Assembly: GCF_016587355.1 (NCBI RefSeq)
Contig: NZ_BNJF01000007.1
Location: 248,001-312,000, forward strand
Reading direction: 5' to 3'
Length of the DNA: 64,000 nt
Source: Ktedonospora formicarum
GTDB lineage: Bacteria > Chloroflexota > Ktedonobacteria > Ktedonobacterales > Ktedonobacteraceae
The notes under the pieces were generated by a model that was given only the letters and a program-made list of their open reading frames with translations, did not search any database and was not told the origin of the DNA. Position numbers and translations under genes: made by a program. Below, piece by piece: positions 53,901 to 61,880 of the stretch. The first letter of the stretch is position 1. Each line of letters starts with the position of its first letter.

Positions 53901-53966
53901 CTTGAGAAAACCTAAGTACGCAGCTACATGAGCCACGCCCCCAATGGGGAGATTTTCGCATAAGAT
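53901..53966 (-). repeat. Structured palindromic leader repeat, copy F
   Basis: In family orientation (minus strand): CTTATGCGAAAATC, hairpin 1 as CCCC-att-GGGG (same hairpin, different bases), a weak GTA/TAC third hairpin, and right end TTAGGTTTTCTCAAGG. It ends 25 bp before the methyltransferase start, same strand, the same geometry as copies A, D and E. The rest of 53877-54247 holds no gene. Confidence 0.65.
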
Positions 53967-54247
53967 GTTATAAAACTCACTATCACTAGAAGCAGATTTC
54001 ACCATTGAAAGCAGGCTATTAGCCTTTCCTACAATCAGGAGAAGTGAGTGCCTCCAAAGCATCCTTACTCTCATTGTAATACTTTATATTCAATCCAAAA
54101 TGTATATATGCTATATTACAGCATTCGCACTTGAGATCCCCAGGCGTCTATCTTCTTGTTCTTTCTTTCTATACTGAAATACAAGAGAACCACATACAAA
54201 GACGCGCAATGATAGGCACGCCGTCGAACAGAAAGGAAACTGACGCG

Positions 54248-55507
54248 ATGGACAGCGTATTACAGTACCAGGAACATTCTCATGAACAAGAGGCAGAGAG
54301 CAAGGTGCGTCAAACGACCTGCTGCATCGTGGGAGCGGGACCAGCAGGAGCATTCCTGGCTCTACTTTTAGCACGCCAGGGTATAGCGGTCACACTACTG
54401 GAGGCTCACAAGGACTTTGAACGAGAGTTTCGTGGCGACACTATACATCCCGCGATTCTCGAAGAAATGGATAAGCTAGGTCTTGCCGAAAATCTGTTGA
54501 GGCTCCCACACACCAGGGCATATAGTGTGCAATTCCATACAGAAGGAACACAGCTCACCTTCGACGACTTTCGACGCCTGAAATCGCCCTATCCCTATAT
54601 CATGAAGCTCTCCCAGGTCCAGTTCTTGAACTTCCTGGTTGCCGAAGCCAGGCAGTATCCACACTTCCAACTCATTATGGGAGCGCGTGTCGAACACCTG
54701 ATTGAGGAAGAAGGAGTCATTCGTGGTGTACGCTACCGTTCTGAGCATGGCGAAGTAGAGGTGCATGCCGAACTCACTATCGGCGCGGACGGTCGCTTCT
54801 CCTGGACACGTCGCCTGGCTGAAATGGCACCGGAAAAGCTTTCACCGCCTCTAGACTTCCTCTGGTTTCATCTTCCACGCAAGGAACAGGACCCACGCGA
54901 GGAGGCAGTAGAGCTACATTTTGCTCCCGGCATGTTCATCATCCTGCTAGATCGAGGCGAGAAATGGCAGGTAGGTTGCGCAATTAGCAAAGGCACTTAT
55001 CAGCAGGTCCGACAGGCAGGTATTGAAGAGCTACAAAGCTCAATCGCGGCCTGCGTGCCGTGGCTTGCCGACCGGGTAACACATCTGCAAAGCTGGAAAC
55101 AGGCTTCGCTGCTCTCCATTGAGTCTAGCCGCCTGAAACGCTGGCACAAGCCTGGACTGCTCCTTATTGGAGACGCTGCGCACGTCATGTCGCCTATTGG
55201 TTCTGTAGGCATCAACCTGGCAATTCAGGATGCCATAGCGGCAGCCAACCTGCTCACCATGCCCTTGAAAGGACAATGCCTGACCGAAAATGACCTCGCG
55301 CGTGTCCAGAGGCGGCGCGAACTACGCACACTCATCTCTCAAACATGGGTTGGTCTCATCCAACGCCAGATTGTCAGCGCGCTTGACGCCCGGAGACAAT
55401 TCCGCCTGCCTCCTGTGGCTCGTTTCCTATTACGCGTGCCACTGATCAGTTCGATTCCAACCAGGATCACCGCCCTTGGCGGCTGGCAGGAGCGAATACG
55501 TCTTTAG
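54248..55507 (+). CDS. FAD-dependent polyketide monooxygenase
   Basis: A 419-residue PHBH/UbiH-type flavoprotein hydroxylase: CCIVGAGPAGAFLALLLAR, FRGDTIHPAILEEM, TIGADGRFSWTRRLAE and GDAAHVMSPIGSVGINLAIQDA. In type II polyketide clusters such enzymes hydroxylate the aromatic core with NAD(P)H and oxygen. ATG 54248 is used because AAAGGA precedes it and the length then equals the paralogue at 46634-47893. First plus-strand gene of the polyketide block. Confidence 0.92.
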   Translation: MDSVLQYQEHSHEQEAESKVRQTTCCIVGAGPAGAFLALLLARQGIAVTLLEAHKDFEREFRGDTIHPAILEEMDKLGLAENLLRLPHTRAYSVQFHTEGTQLTFDDFRRLKSPYPYIMKLSQVQFLNFLVAEARQYPHFQLIMGARVEHLIEEEGVIRGVRYRSEHGEVEVHAELTIGADGRFSWTRRLAEMAPEKLSPPLDFLWFHLPRKEQDPREEAVELHFAPGMFIILLDRGEKWQVGCAISKGTYQQVRQAGIEELQSSIAACVPWLADRVTHLQSWKQASLLSIESSRLKRWHKPGLLLIGDAAHVMSPIGSVGINLAIQDAIAAANLLTMPLKGQCLTENDLARVQRRRELRTLISQTWVGLIQRQIVSALDARRQFRLPPVARFLLRVPLISSIPTRITALGGWQERIRL

Positions 55508-55822
55508 CGTCTTATGTAGGCAACAACAATGTCTTCGCGTTTGGCGATCTCAAGTTTCCTAATAAGCAGTAGATTAGATATAAGACAATTAAATATTTAT
55601 TTACTACTGCACTATATACTGAAATCAACAGGGCATATGAAGCAACTGACCCACGCCCGACATGCAGAGCCGGGCAATACATTTCGGCTCTATTTCAACC
55701 AGGACCACAAAATATAAACCATTGAAATAGTATCCGCTCTTATCGTCTAAACGCTTTCAATATGGCGAAATTCGATAAATACTTTATACGCTCTGGCAGT
55801 ATAACAGCAAAGTTGTCATTAG

Positions 55823-55906
55823 AAGGGTCTTATGCAAAAACCAACCCTCATACGAGGGCACGGCGCCACTGGCGTGGCTAGCGCTATCGCGCTCAGGTTT
55901 TCGGAA
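55823..55906 (+). repeat. Structured palindromic leader repeat, copy C (long form)
   Basis: CTTATGCAAAAACCAACC, hairpin 1 CCCTC-atac-GAGGG, central GGCGCCACTGG, hairpin 3 AGCGC-tatc-GCGCT, then CTCAGGTTTTCGG. The outermost bases of the right arm are missing. Copy D follows four bases later, making a tandem pair. Confidence 0.75.
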
Positions 55907-55910
55907 GGCT

Positions 55911-55976
55911 CAGGTCTTAGACGAAAACCAACGTCATAGTCGTATGTACGTTCAGGTTTTTGTCTAAGGTGAAAGG
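55911..55976 (+). repeat. Structured palindromic leader repeat, copy D (miniature)
   Basis: CTTAGACGAAAACC pairs with GGTTTTTGTCTAAG almost perfectly; the GAC/GTC pairs replace the bases found in other copies. A single inner hairpin CGTCATA-gtcg-TATG-t-ACG replaces the whole interior. It leads directly to the ribosome-binding site and ATG of the cupin gene. Confidence 0.7.
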
Positions 55977-55986
55977 AAATTTAATT

Positions 55987-56400
55987 ATGAAACACGTTCG
56001 TTCACAGGATGTTCCCAGCGATGTTGTCCGCGAGCCCGGTGCCAAACAGGCCACAATCAAGCGCCTCATCGACACGACTGATGGAGCCGATCGTTTTGTT
56101 CTCAGCCTCTTTGAAGTCACACCGAATGGTTCAACCCCCCCTCACTACCACGACTGGGAGCATGAAATCTTCATTGTTGACGGAAGCATGACCCTACAGC
56201 TTCCCGATGAGAAGCGCGATGTCAAGGTCAGCGCTGGCGATGTCGTCTTTATCCCACGTAATGAGCCACATGGCTTCATCACTGGCGCGGACGAGACCTG
56301 CCGCTTCCTGGTTGTCGCCCCGACCGAGCGCCCACCAATCCGTAACTACTTCATGAGCGAAGATCCATACCAGTACGAAGAAACCGCAGGTCATCGCTAG
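55987..56400 (+). CDS. Cupin-domain protein of the polyketide cluster
   Basis: A 137-residue single-cupin protein: motif 1 PPHYHDWEHEIFIVDG (metal ligands His, His, Glu) and motif 2 PRNEPHGFI. Small cupins are standard members of whiE (ORF II) and tcm (TcmJ) type II clusters, where they help the minimal synthase or oxidise the product. ATG 55987 is placed behind repeat copy D with AAAGGAAA as ribosome-binding site. Confidence 0.9.
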   Translation: MKHVRSQDVPSDVVREPGAKQATIKRLIDTTDGADRFVLSLFEVTPNGSTPPHYHDWEHEIFIVDGSMTLQLPDEKRDVKVSAGDVVFIPRNEPHGFITGADETCRFLVVAPTERPPIRNYFMSEDPYQYEETAGHR

Positions 56401-56423
56401 TCAACAGACACACATCGAGAACC

Positions 56424-56460
56424 GGACCTCCTCCTTACCCTCATATCGAGGAGGAGGTCC
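56424..56460 (+). terminator. Hairpin after the cupin gene
   Basis: GGACCTCCTCCT (56424-56435) pairs perfectly with AGGAGGAGGTCC (56449-56460). Terminator or intra-cluster attenuator. Confidence 0.55.
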
Positions 56461-56570
56461 TCTCCTCACAGGTGTCATGGCAAAGAGATGAAGCATCGCG
56501 TTACCGTTCCCGAGGCATCCAGGCGTTATTCATCACAAGCGCTGCCTTAACACTGTCTGAGAGTTGAATT

Positions 56571-57395
56571 ATGCCGCAGATCATCGACTTAAGCATGCCC
56601 ATTGAGCCGCATCCCCGCGATCCTAACTTTGGTGGCGTCCGGTTGACCGATCATGAGAGTGGAGGCGACCAGATATGGCGCGCACTCTTCTTTCCTCGCA
56701 AGGCCACGTTGCGCAAACGCTTAAATGGCTTCTTACGCTACTTGCGCCTGCGAAAACAAGCCAATCGCCACAGCTTTCCTGATGGAAAGTTTCTCAGCAA
56801 CGAAGTGTATACAGTCTCGGTACACTGTGGGGCGCATTTCGACGCACCCTACCATTTTGGCCCAACCTGCGAGGGAGAACCAGCGCGACGCGTGCATGAA
56901 GTTCCACTTGAATGGTGCTATGGGCATGGGGTCGTACTTGACCTCTCGCACAAAGGACCCAAAGCAGCCATTACGGTTGAGGATTTGCAAGATGCCCTGG
57001 CACGTGCCAACTACGAACTACAACCCAAGGATATTGTCCTCATACGCACGGATTCGGACAAGCTGTGGCCCCACCCCGAGTACTTCTCGGCTCACCCCGG
57101 AATGACCCTGGAGGCAACACGCTGGCTTGTAGAGCGTGGGATCAAAGTCATTGGTATTGATACCAACGGTTTCGACCTCCCTTTTATGGAAATGGTGCAA
57201 GCCTATCTCTCAACGAAGGATTCAAAGACCCTCTGGCCCACACATATGTATGGTCGTGTCCGCGAATACTTCCACATGGAGCGTCTGGCGAATCTCCATC
57301 TCCTACCTAAATCTCATGGCTTCCAGGTTGCCTGCTTCCCCGTCGCCATTCGTGATGCTGGAGCCTCCTGGGTTCGTGCTGTAGCAATCGTGTAG
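56571..57395 (+). CDS. PF04199-type cyclase (metal-dependent)
   Basis: A 274-residue member of the cyclase/kynurenine-formamidase fold, with the metal motif VSVHCGAHFDAPYHFGPTC (variant of HxGTHxDxPxH), DLSHKG, DIVLIRTDSDKLW and VIGIDTNGFDLP. Such proteins occur as ring cyclases or hydrolases in some aromatic polyketide clusters. It lies 10 bp before the methyltransferase gene, in the same operon. The exact reaction is not determined by sequence. Confidence 0.85.
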   Translation: MPQIIDLSMPIEPHPRDPNFGGVRLTDHESGGDQIWRALFFPRKATLRKRLNGFLRYLRLRKQANRHSFPDGKFLSNEVYTVSVHCGAHFDAPYHFGPTCEGEPARRVHEVPLEWCYGHGVVLDLSHKGPKAAITVEDLQDALARANYELQPKDIVLIRTDSDKLWPHPEYFSAHPGMTLEATRWLVERGIKVIGIDTNGFDLPFMEMVQAYLSTKDSKTLWPTHMYGRVREYFHMERLANLHLLPKSHGFQVACFPVAIRDAGASWVRAVAIV

Positions 57396-57405
57396 AAGAG
57401 GAAAT

Positions 57406-58437
57406 ATGGCAATTCAAACACCCAACCAGGAGTTGCTCGCGGCGTATCTGCAAATTCCCATCGCCGCGCCACTCCTGGATATCAACTTCGGCTTCGCCAG
57501 AGCCCGAGTGCTTGATACCGCGATTGAGTTACGCCTGTTCACACATATCGCGGCGGGAGCACAGACCTGCTCCGCGCTGGCAAATGCTGCCGATTGCAAC
57601 GTACAAGCGCTGCAAATACTGCTTGAGGCTCTGCTCGGGCTCGAACTCCTACAACGCAAGAGAGACACCTACAGCCTGACTGCGCTGGCGGCGACCTATC
57701 TTGTGGAGGGGCAACCCGGCTATATTGGCACGCATCTGCGCGCCGTTATCGAACAATGGGATACCTGGGGAAATCTAACCCAGATCATACGGACAGGTGA
57801 CCGGCAAATCAAGCGCGATTGGAGTTCGCCAGAGGGACGTGCAAGCGATCCTGGGATGTTTACCCATCTCTTCCCCCTGGTCTTTCCTGCGGCATGGCAG
57901 GCGGCCTCGCAGGTAGAGCCTGCGCTACAAGGGCGTGTGCTCGATATTAGCGCTGGCAGTGGGGCCTGGAGCATCGCGACAGCTCTACGTCATCCTCAAG
58001 TCGAGGTTATCGCGAGGGATGAGCCAGCACTACTGGAGGATGTCTATAAGCAGGTCACACGCTTCGGACTGGAGGAACGTGTTTTACTCCAATCAACACA
58101 GGTTGAGCTACGCGCGCTTCCTTCCGAGAGCTTTAGCCTGGTCATCGTCGGCCATGTCTGCCGCTTTAAAGGCGCACGCAAGAGCCAGGCACTCTTACGT
58201 GAATGCTACCGCCTGTTACAACCTGGCGGCAAACTCATTCTCGCCGACGTCATGCCCAATGATGAGCGTACCGGCCCATCAGCGGCCTTGATGATTGGCT
58301 TGAGCCTCTTCCTAAATTCCCAGGAGGGTGGCGTTTTCACCGGAACACAGTATCACACGTGGCTGCGCGCCACGGGCTTTGAACAGATAAAAGAACTGAG
58401 ACTGGGGCCACTGCCTCTCCTCTTGGCTTCGAGGTAA
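57406..58437 (+). CDS. O-methyltransferase (COMT-like)
   Basis: A 343-residue SAM-dependent methyltransferase with an N-terminal dimerisation winged helix (ARVLDTAIELRLFTHIAAGA, LLEALLGLELLQR) and a C-terminal Rossmann domain: VLDISAGSGAWSIATAL, FSLVIVGHVCRF and LLQPGGKLILADVMPNDE. Typical of O-methyltransferases that modify hydroxyls on aromatic polyketides. GAGGAAAT precedes the ATG. It ends five bases before the ketosynthase start. Confidence 0.9.
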   Translation: MAIQTPNQELLAAYLQIPIAAPLLDINFGFARARVLDTAIELRLFTHIAAGAQTCSALANAADCNVQALQILLEALLGLELLQRKRDTYSLTALAATYLVEGQPGYIGTHLRAVIEQWDTWGNLTQIIRTGDRQIKRDWSSPEGRASDPGMFTHLFPLVFPAAWQAASQVEPALQGRVLDISAGSGAWSIATALRHPQVEVIARDEPALLEDVYKQVTRFGLEERVLLQSTQVELRALPSESFSLVIVGHVCRFKGARKSQALLRECYRLLQPGGKLILADVMPNDERTGPSAALMIGLSLFLNSQEGGVFTGTQYHTWLRATGFEQIKELRLGPLPLLLASR

Positions 58438-58442
58438 AAGAT

Positions 58443-59723
58443 ATGCGCAAAGTTGTTTTGACCGGACTGGGTGTTGTCAGTCCGCTTGGTATCGGTAAAG
58501 AACAGTATTGGCAGGGCCTTTCCTCCGGGAAGAGCGCGACAAAACATCTCTCAGAGGTGACCAGTTGCCAATTGTTTGAGAATTTTCAATTCTCCTCGCA
58601 GGTTATCTCCGAGGCAGATCGCTTTGATCCCACTCAGTCAGGGCTTCCACGTGAAGTACAAAAGCTAGATCGCTTCATTCAATTCGCGGTCGCTGGCGCA
58701 CTCCAGGCCGTTGAAGATGCCCAGCTTGATGTTAAAGCCATCGATCATGACCGCGCAGGCATCGCACTCTCAACCGCCATCTGTGGCACACGCCAGATGG
58801 AATCAGAGTTTATTAAGGTAACGAACCTGGGACGCGAAGAGATTGATCCAGCCAAGGTCAATCCAGACCTATACTTGGCATCGATGTCGAACACGCCAGG
58901 CATTCTCATCTCAGCGCTCATGGAGCTACAAGGCCCCTGTGTGACGCTTTCAACGGGTTGCATTGGCGGGCTCGATGCCATTGGTTATGCCTTTGAAGCT
59001 ATTCAGAATGGCGATGCGGACATTATGCTCACAGGCGCAAGTGAAGCCCCTATCACACCTGTCACAATCGCCTCCTTCGAGGTCATTCACTGCCTCTCGC
59101 AACGGCATAACAACCAGCCACAACACGCCTCACGTCCCTTCGACGCTCAGCGCGACGGCTTCGTGCTCGCGGAAGGCTGCGGCATTCTCGTTCTGGAGGA
59201 AATGGAGCACGCGAAAAAACGTGGCGCACACATCTACGCCGAGATAGCAGGCTTCTCGAACACCTCCAACGCGCTACACATGACCGATCTGCTCTCGGAT
59301 GGAGATGACCTCTCACGCGCCATTAATAACGCCATTGAGCAGAGCGGTATCAAGCCCACAGACATAGACTACATCAACGCCCATGCCAGTTCAACCAGGC
59401 AGAACGATACCTGCGAGACGAGTGCCATTAAGCTCTCGCTAGGTGATCATGCCTACAATGTTCCGATCAATGGCACCAAATCAATGCAGGGGCATGCCCT
59501 CTCAGCGGCGAGTGCCCTTGAGGTTATTACCTGTGCTTTGAGTATCGAACGCAAGTACATTCACCCGACGATCAACTATGAAGAGCGCGACCCAGAATGC
59601 GACCTCGATTACGTTCCTAATCAGGGCCGCCCCTGGGATGGTGATACTATCCTTACCAATGCCAGTGGTTTCGCTGGCCTACACGCTTCCATGGTCATCA
59701 GATCAGCTTCAGGAGAAAAGTAA
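58443..59723 (+). CDS. Type II PKS ketosynthase alpha (KS-alpha)
   Basis: A 426-residue ketosynthase that elongates the poly-beta-keto chain by Claisen condensation of malonyl units on ACP. The active-site set is complete: C173 (STGCIGGLDAIG), H314 (NAHASSTRQND), K346 and H351 (GTKSMQGHALSAAS). The family is KAS II/type II PKS; presence of a following partner lacking the Cys, plus ACP and aromatase, identifies it as the KS-alpha of an aromatic polyketide synthase. Stop and next start overlap (TAATG), giving the translational coupling usual for KS-alpha/KS-beta. Confidence 0.95.
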   Translation: MRKVVLTGLGVVSPLGIGKEQYWQGLSSGKSATKHLSEVTSCQLFENFQFSSQVISEADRFDPTQSGLPREVQKLDRFIQFAVAGALQAVEDAQLDVKAIDHDRAGIALSTAICGTRQMESEFIKVTNLGREEIDPAKVNPDLYLASMSNTPGILISALMELQGPCVTLSTGCIGGLDAIGYAFEAIQNGDADIMLTGASEAPITPVTIASFEVIHCLSQRHNNQPQHASRPFDAQRDGFVLAEGCGILVLEEMEHAKKRGAHIYAEIAGFSNTSNALHMTDLLSDGDDLSRAINNAIEQSGIKPTDIDYINAHASSTRQNDTCETSAIKLSLGDHAYNVPINGTKSMQGHALSAASALEVITCALSIERKYIHPTINYEERDPECDLDYVPNQGRPWDGDTILTNASGFAGLHASMVIRSASGEK

Positions 59724-60985
59724 TGAAACAGGTCGTTATCACAGGGATAGGGTGTATCACACCGGCGGGGATAGGTCTGGACAAGCTTTGGGACCTGTCA
59801 ATCTCGGGTGAAGCACGCACACAAACTATCAACCGCTTCGATGCCTCGCGCTACCAGTGTCAGGTAGCGGGACAGGCCAATGACTTCGATGCGCAACAGG
59901 CCCTTCCCCCACGCACCGTAAAGCGTACAGATCGCTTTACCCATCTCGCGCTAGCAACGGTCAATCAGGCGCTTGAAGACGCTCGTCTGACGATCAATGA
60001 CGAAGAAGGTGTGCGCCCGGATCGCGTCGCCGTTACCGTAGGCAATGTCCTGGGTGGCTGGGAGTTCGCCGAGCGCGAGCTCCGCGAACTCTGGCGCGAT
60101 GGAGTTCGAGAAGTCAGTCCTTACCAGGCCACAGCCTGGTTCCCTGCCGCTCCACAGGGCAACATATGCATCAATCTTGGCATCAAGGGTCCGGCGCGCA
60201 CCTTTGTCTCGGACCGCGCTAGCGGTGCCTATGCGCTTATGCATGGCGCGGATGTCATTCGTCGTGGGCAGGCTGATGTCGTGATCGCGGGTGGAACCGA
60301 GGCTCCCCTCTCCCCCTACGCGTGGCTCTGCTGCCAGACTGGTGGCTATCTCACTCGTCATGGAAACAAACAGCCAGAGAGCGCATATCGCCCCTTTGAT
60401 CGCAGGCATACTGGGAGCGTCGTGGGCGAGGGTAGTGCCTTCCTCATCCTGGAAGAGCTTGAGCACGCACGTAAGCGTGGAGCAACTATCTATGGTGAGC
60501 TCAAAGGTTGGGCGGTTGGCACGGACGGGTATATCCCCTTCTATACCGTGGAGCCGCATGGCTATGTCCTGACCAAGACCATGCAGAAAACCTTGCGCCA
60601 TGCAGCACTGGAAGCGAATAACATCGATGCCATCTTCGCTCACGGTTCAGGTATCCCGGTCGAAGATATGACCGAAGTGTACGCCATTCGCGACACCTTT
60701 GGCAACCGCAGCCGTCAAATCCCGGTGACGGCTCCCAAGTCAGCGATTGGGCACATGCTGGGCGCGGCAGCCCCAACAGACGTAGCTCTAGCGCTGCGCG
60801 CAATGGCTCGCCAGGAACTCCCACCAACCGCTAACCTGGATCAGCCCGCACCTGGCTTCGACCTGAACTTCGTGCGCGGCAGTTCACAGAAAGTAGAGTC
60901 CTACCGAAACAGTCTTGTTGTCTCGCGAGGACTGGGAGGGGTAAACGCATGTCTAGTAGTGAGCGCATGGCCCACAGCAGCGTAG
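59723..60985 (+). CDS. Type II PKS chain-length factor (KS-beta/CLF)
   Basis: A 420-residue ketosynthase homologue that dimerises with KS-alpha and sets chain length. Aligned without gaps to KS-alpha, the nucleophile Cys is Arg165 (FVSDRASGAYALMHG). Actinobacterial chain-length factors usually carry Gln here, so Arg is unusual. The later AHGSGIPVEDM and APKSAIGHMLGAAAP motifs are kept. It starts on the last base of the KS-alpha stop codon and overlaps acpS by 37 bp, so all three are coupled. Confidence 0.93.
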   Translation: MKQVVITGIGCITPAGIGLDKLWDLSISGEARTQTINRFDASRYQCQVAGQANDFDAQQALPPRTVKRTDRFTHLALATVNQALEDARLTINDEEGVRPDRVAVTVGNVLGGWEFAERELRELWRDGVREVSPYQATAWFPAAPQGNICINLGIKGPARTFVSDRASGAYALMHGADVIRRGQADVVIAGGTEAPLSPYAWLCCQTGGYLTRHGNKQPESAYRPFDRRHTGSVVGEGSAFLILEELEHARKRGATIYGELKGWAVGTDGYIPFYTVEPHGYVLTKTMQKTLRHAALEANNIDAIFAHGSGIPVEDMTEVYAIRDTFGNRSRQIPVTAPKSAIGHMLGAAAPTDVALALRAMARQELPPTANLDQPAPGFDLNFVRGSSQKVESYRNSLVVSRGLGGVNACLVVSAWPTAA

Positions 60986-61398
60986 CACACATGCCAGCCA
61001 TTCAGCCGCTAACCATCATGCCAGCGGCCCAGGCTATCGGAATCGACCTTGTGCAAATCAAGCGCATGCAGGAGATTCACCAACGCTGGGGTGAACGCAT
61101 CCTGGTTCGACTTTTCACGGCCCAGGAGCGCCACGCCTGTCAGAATGGGGCAGACTATCGCTGGCGCTCGCTCGCAGGCCGCTTTGGCGCAAAAGAAGCT
61201 GTCAAGAAGATCCTTGCGAGCCAGGGTGAGATAGCTGGTTGGACCGAGATTGAGATTCTGAATGGCACGTATGGCGAACCATACATTAAACTCTCCGGGC
61301 GAACACAGGTCGCGCTTGAGAGGTTGGGATATACCCGCCTGATGCTTAGCATCTCACACGATGCAGGCATAGCTATCGCCAGTGTTATCGCCTCATAA
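60949..61398 (+). CDS. acpS: Holo-ACP synthase (AcpS-type phosphopantetheinyl transferase)
   Basis: A 149-residue AcpS: GIDLVQIKRM with the metal Asp, FTAQERHAC, RFGAKEAVKKIL with the second metal Glu, and LSISHDAGIAIASVI. It attaches 4'-phosphopantetheine to an ACP serine. The first 25 residues are an extra leader; ATG 60949 is supported by GGGAGGGG seven bases upstream. Its location between CLF and ACP suggests a cluster-dedicated enzyme for the adjacent ACP; type II PKS clusters usually rely on a shared transferase. Confidence 0.93.
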   Translation: MSSSERMAHSSVAHMPAIQPLTIMPAAQAIGIDLVQIKRMQEIHQRWGERILVRLFTAQERHACQNGADYRWRSLAGRFGAKEAVKKILASQGEIAGWTEIEILNGTYGEPYIKLSGRTQVALERLGYTRLMLSISHDAGIAIASVIAS

Positions 61399-61418
61399 CA
61401 CACAAAAACAGGGTAACA

Positions 61419-61449
61419 TAGGTGCTCTATCCCATCGATAGGGCACCTA
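61419..61449 (+). terminator. Intra-cluster hairpin acpS-ACP
   Basis: TAGGTGCTCTATC (61419-61431) pairs with GATAGGGCACCTA (61437-61449), 13 bp with one G-U. No U-tract follows; it may tune expression of the ACP relative to the synthase. Confidence 0.5.
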
Positions 61450-61496
61450 GGGCAACTTCTTAGGTTTTAAAGGATTAGTAGAAAGGGGATGCGAAC

Positions 61497-61745
61497 ATGA
61501 ACGTCCGCGCTGAACTCTTACACGCTATGCAGGACTTACACATCGATATCGCAAAGATCAACACCTCGACGCGCTTGAAAGAAGACCTTGATATGGACTC
61601 GACCGAAATTGTCGAAATGGCGGTCGCACTCGAAAAGCGCCTCCCCCTCACCATTGATGACGCCGCGCTCGGCAAGCTACACACCTTTGGCGAGGTAGAG
61701 CAGTTCGTCCTGACGCTTATGGACAATCAGGTCGCAGTTTCATAA
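61497..61745 (+). CDS. Acyl carrier protein of the type II PKS
   Basis: An 82-residue acyl carrier protein. The phosphopantetheine attachment serine is S35 in the motif DMDSTE. Four-helix pattern with acidic helix II (TEIVEMAVALEKRLPL). It carries malonyl starter/extender units and the growing chain. GAAAGGGGATG precedes ATG 61497. Short length and position among synthase genes distinguish it from the fatty-acid ACP. Confidence 0.93.
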   Translation: MNVRAELLHAMQDLHIDIAKINTSTRLKEDLDMDSTEIVEMAVALEKRLPLTIDDAALGKLHTFGEVEQFVLTLMDNQVAVS

Positions 61746-61766
61746 CCCAAATCTGTACAAGTATCG

Positions 61767-61856
61767 AAGGTCTTATGCGAAAACCAACCCTCATATGGGG
61801 GCACGGCGCCGCTGGTCGCGGCGAGCACAATGCGCTCAGGTTTTCACATAAGAAGT
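61767..61856 (+). repeat. Structured palindromic leader repeat, copy E (long form)
   Basis: CTTATGCGAAAACCAACC; hairpin 1 CCCTC-atat-GGGGG with a G-U pair in place of A-U; central GCCGC-tggtc-GCGGC; hairpin 3 GAGC-acaatgc-GCTC, compensatory to AGCGC/GCGCT of other copies; right end CTCAGGTTTTCACATAAG. It ends 25 bp before the aromatase start and lies inside the polyketide operon. Confidence 0.8.
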
Positions 61857-61880
61857 GTAATTTAAATTGGAGGAAAAACA

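Larger units (their letters stand above)
55508..55986. other. 479-bp intergenic region with repeat copies C and D
   Basis: The first 300 bp are AT-rich without recognisable genes. The right part holds two adjacent copies of the structured repeat. No clear promoter could be placed, although one is expected here because this is the largest gap in the plus-strand polyketide block. Confidence 0.5.
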
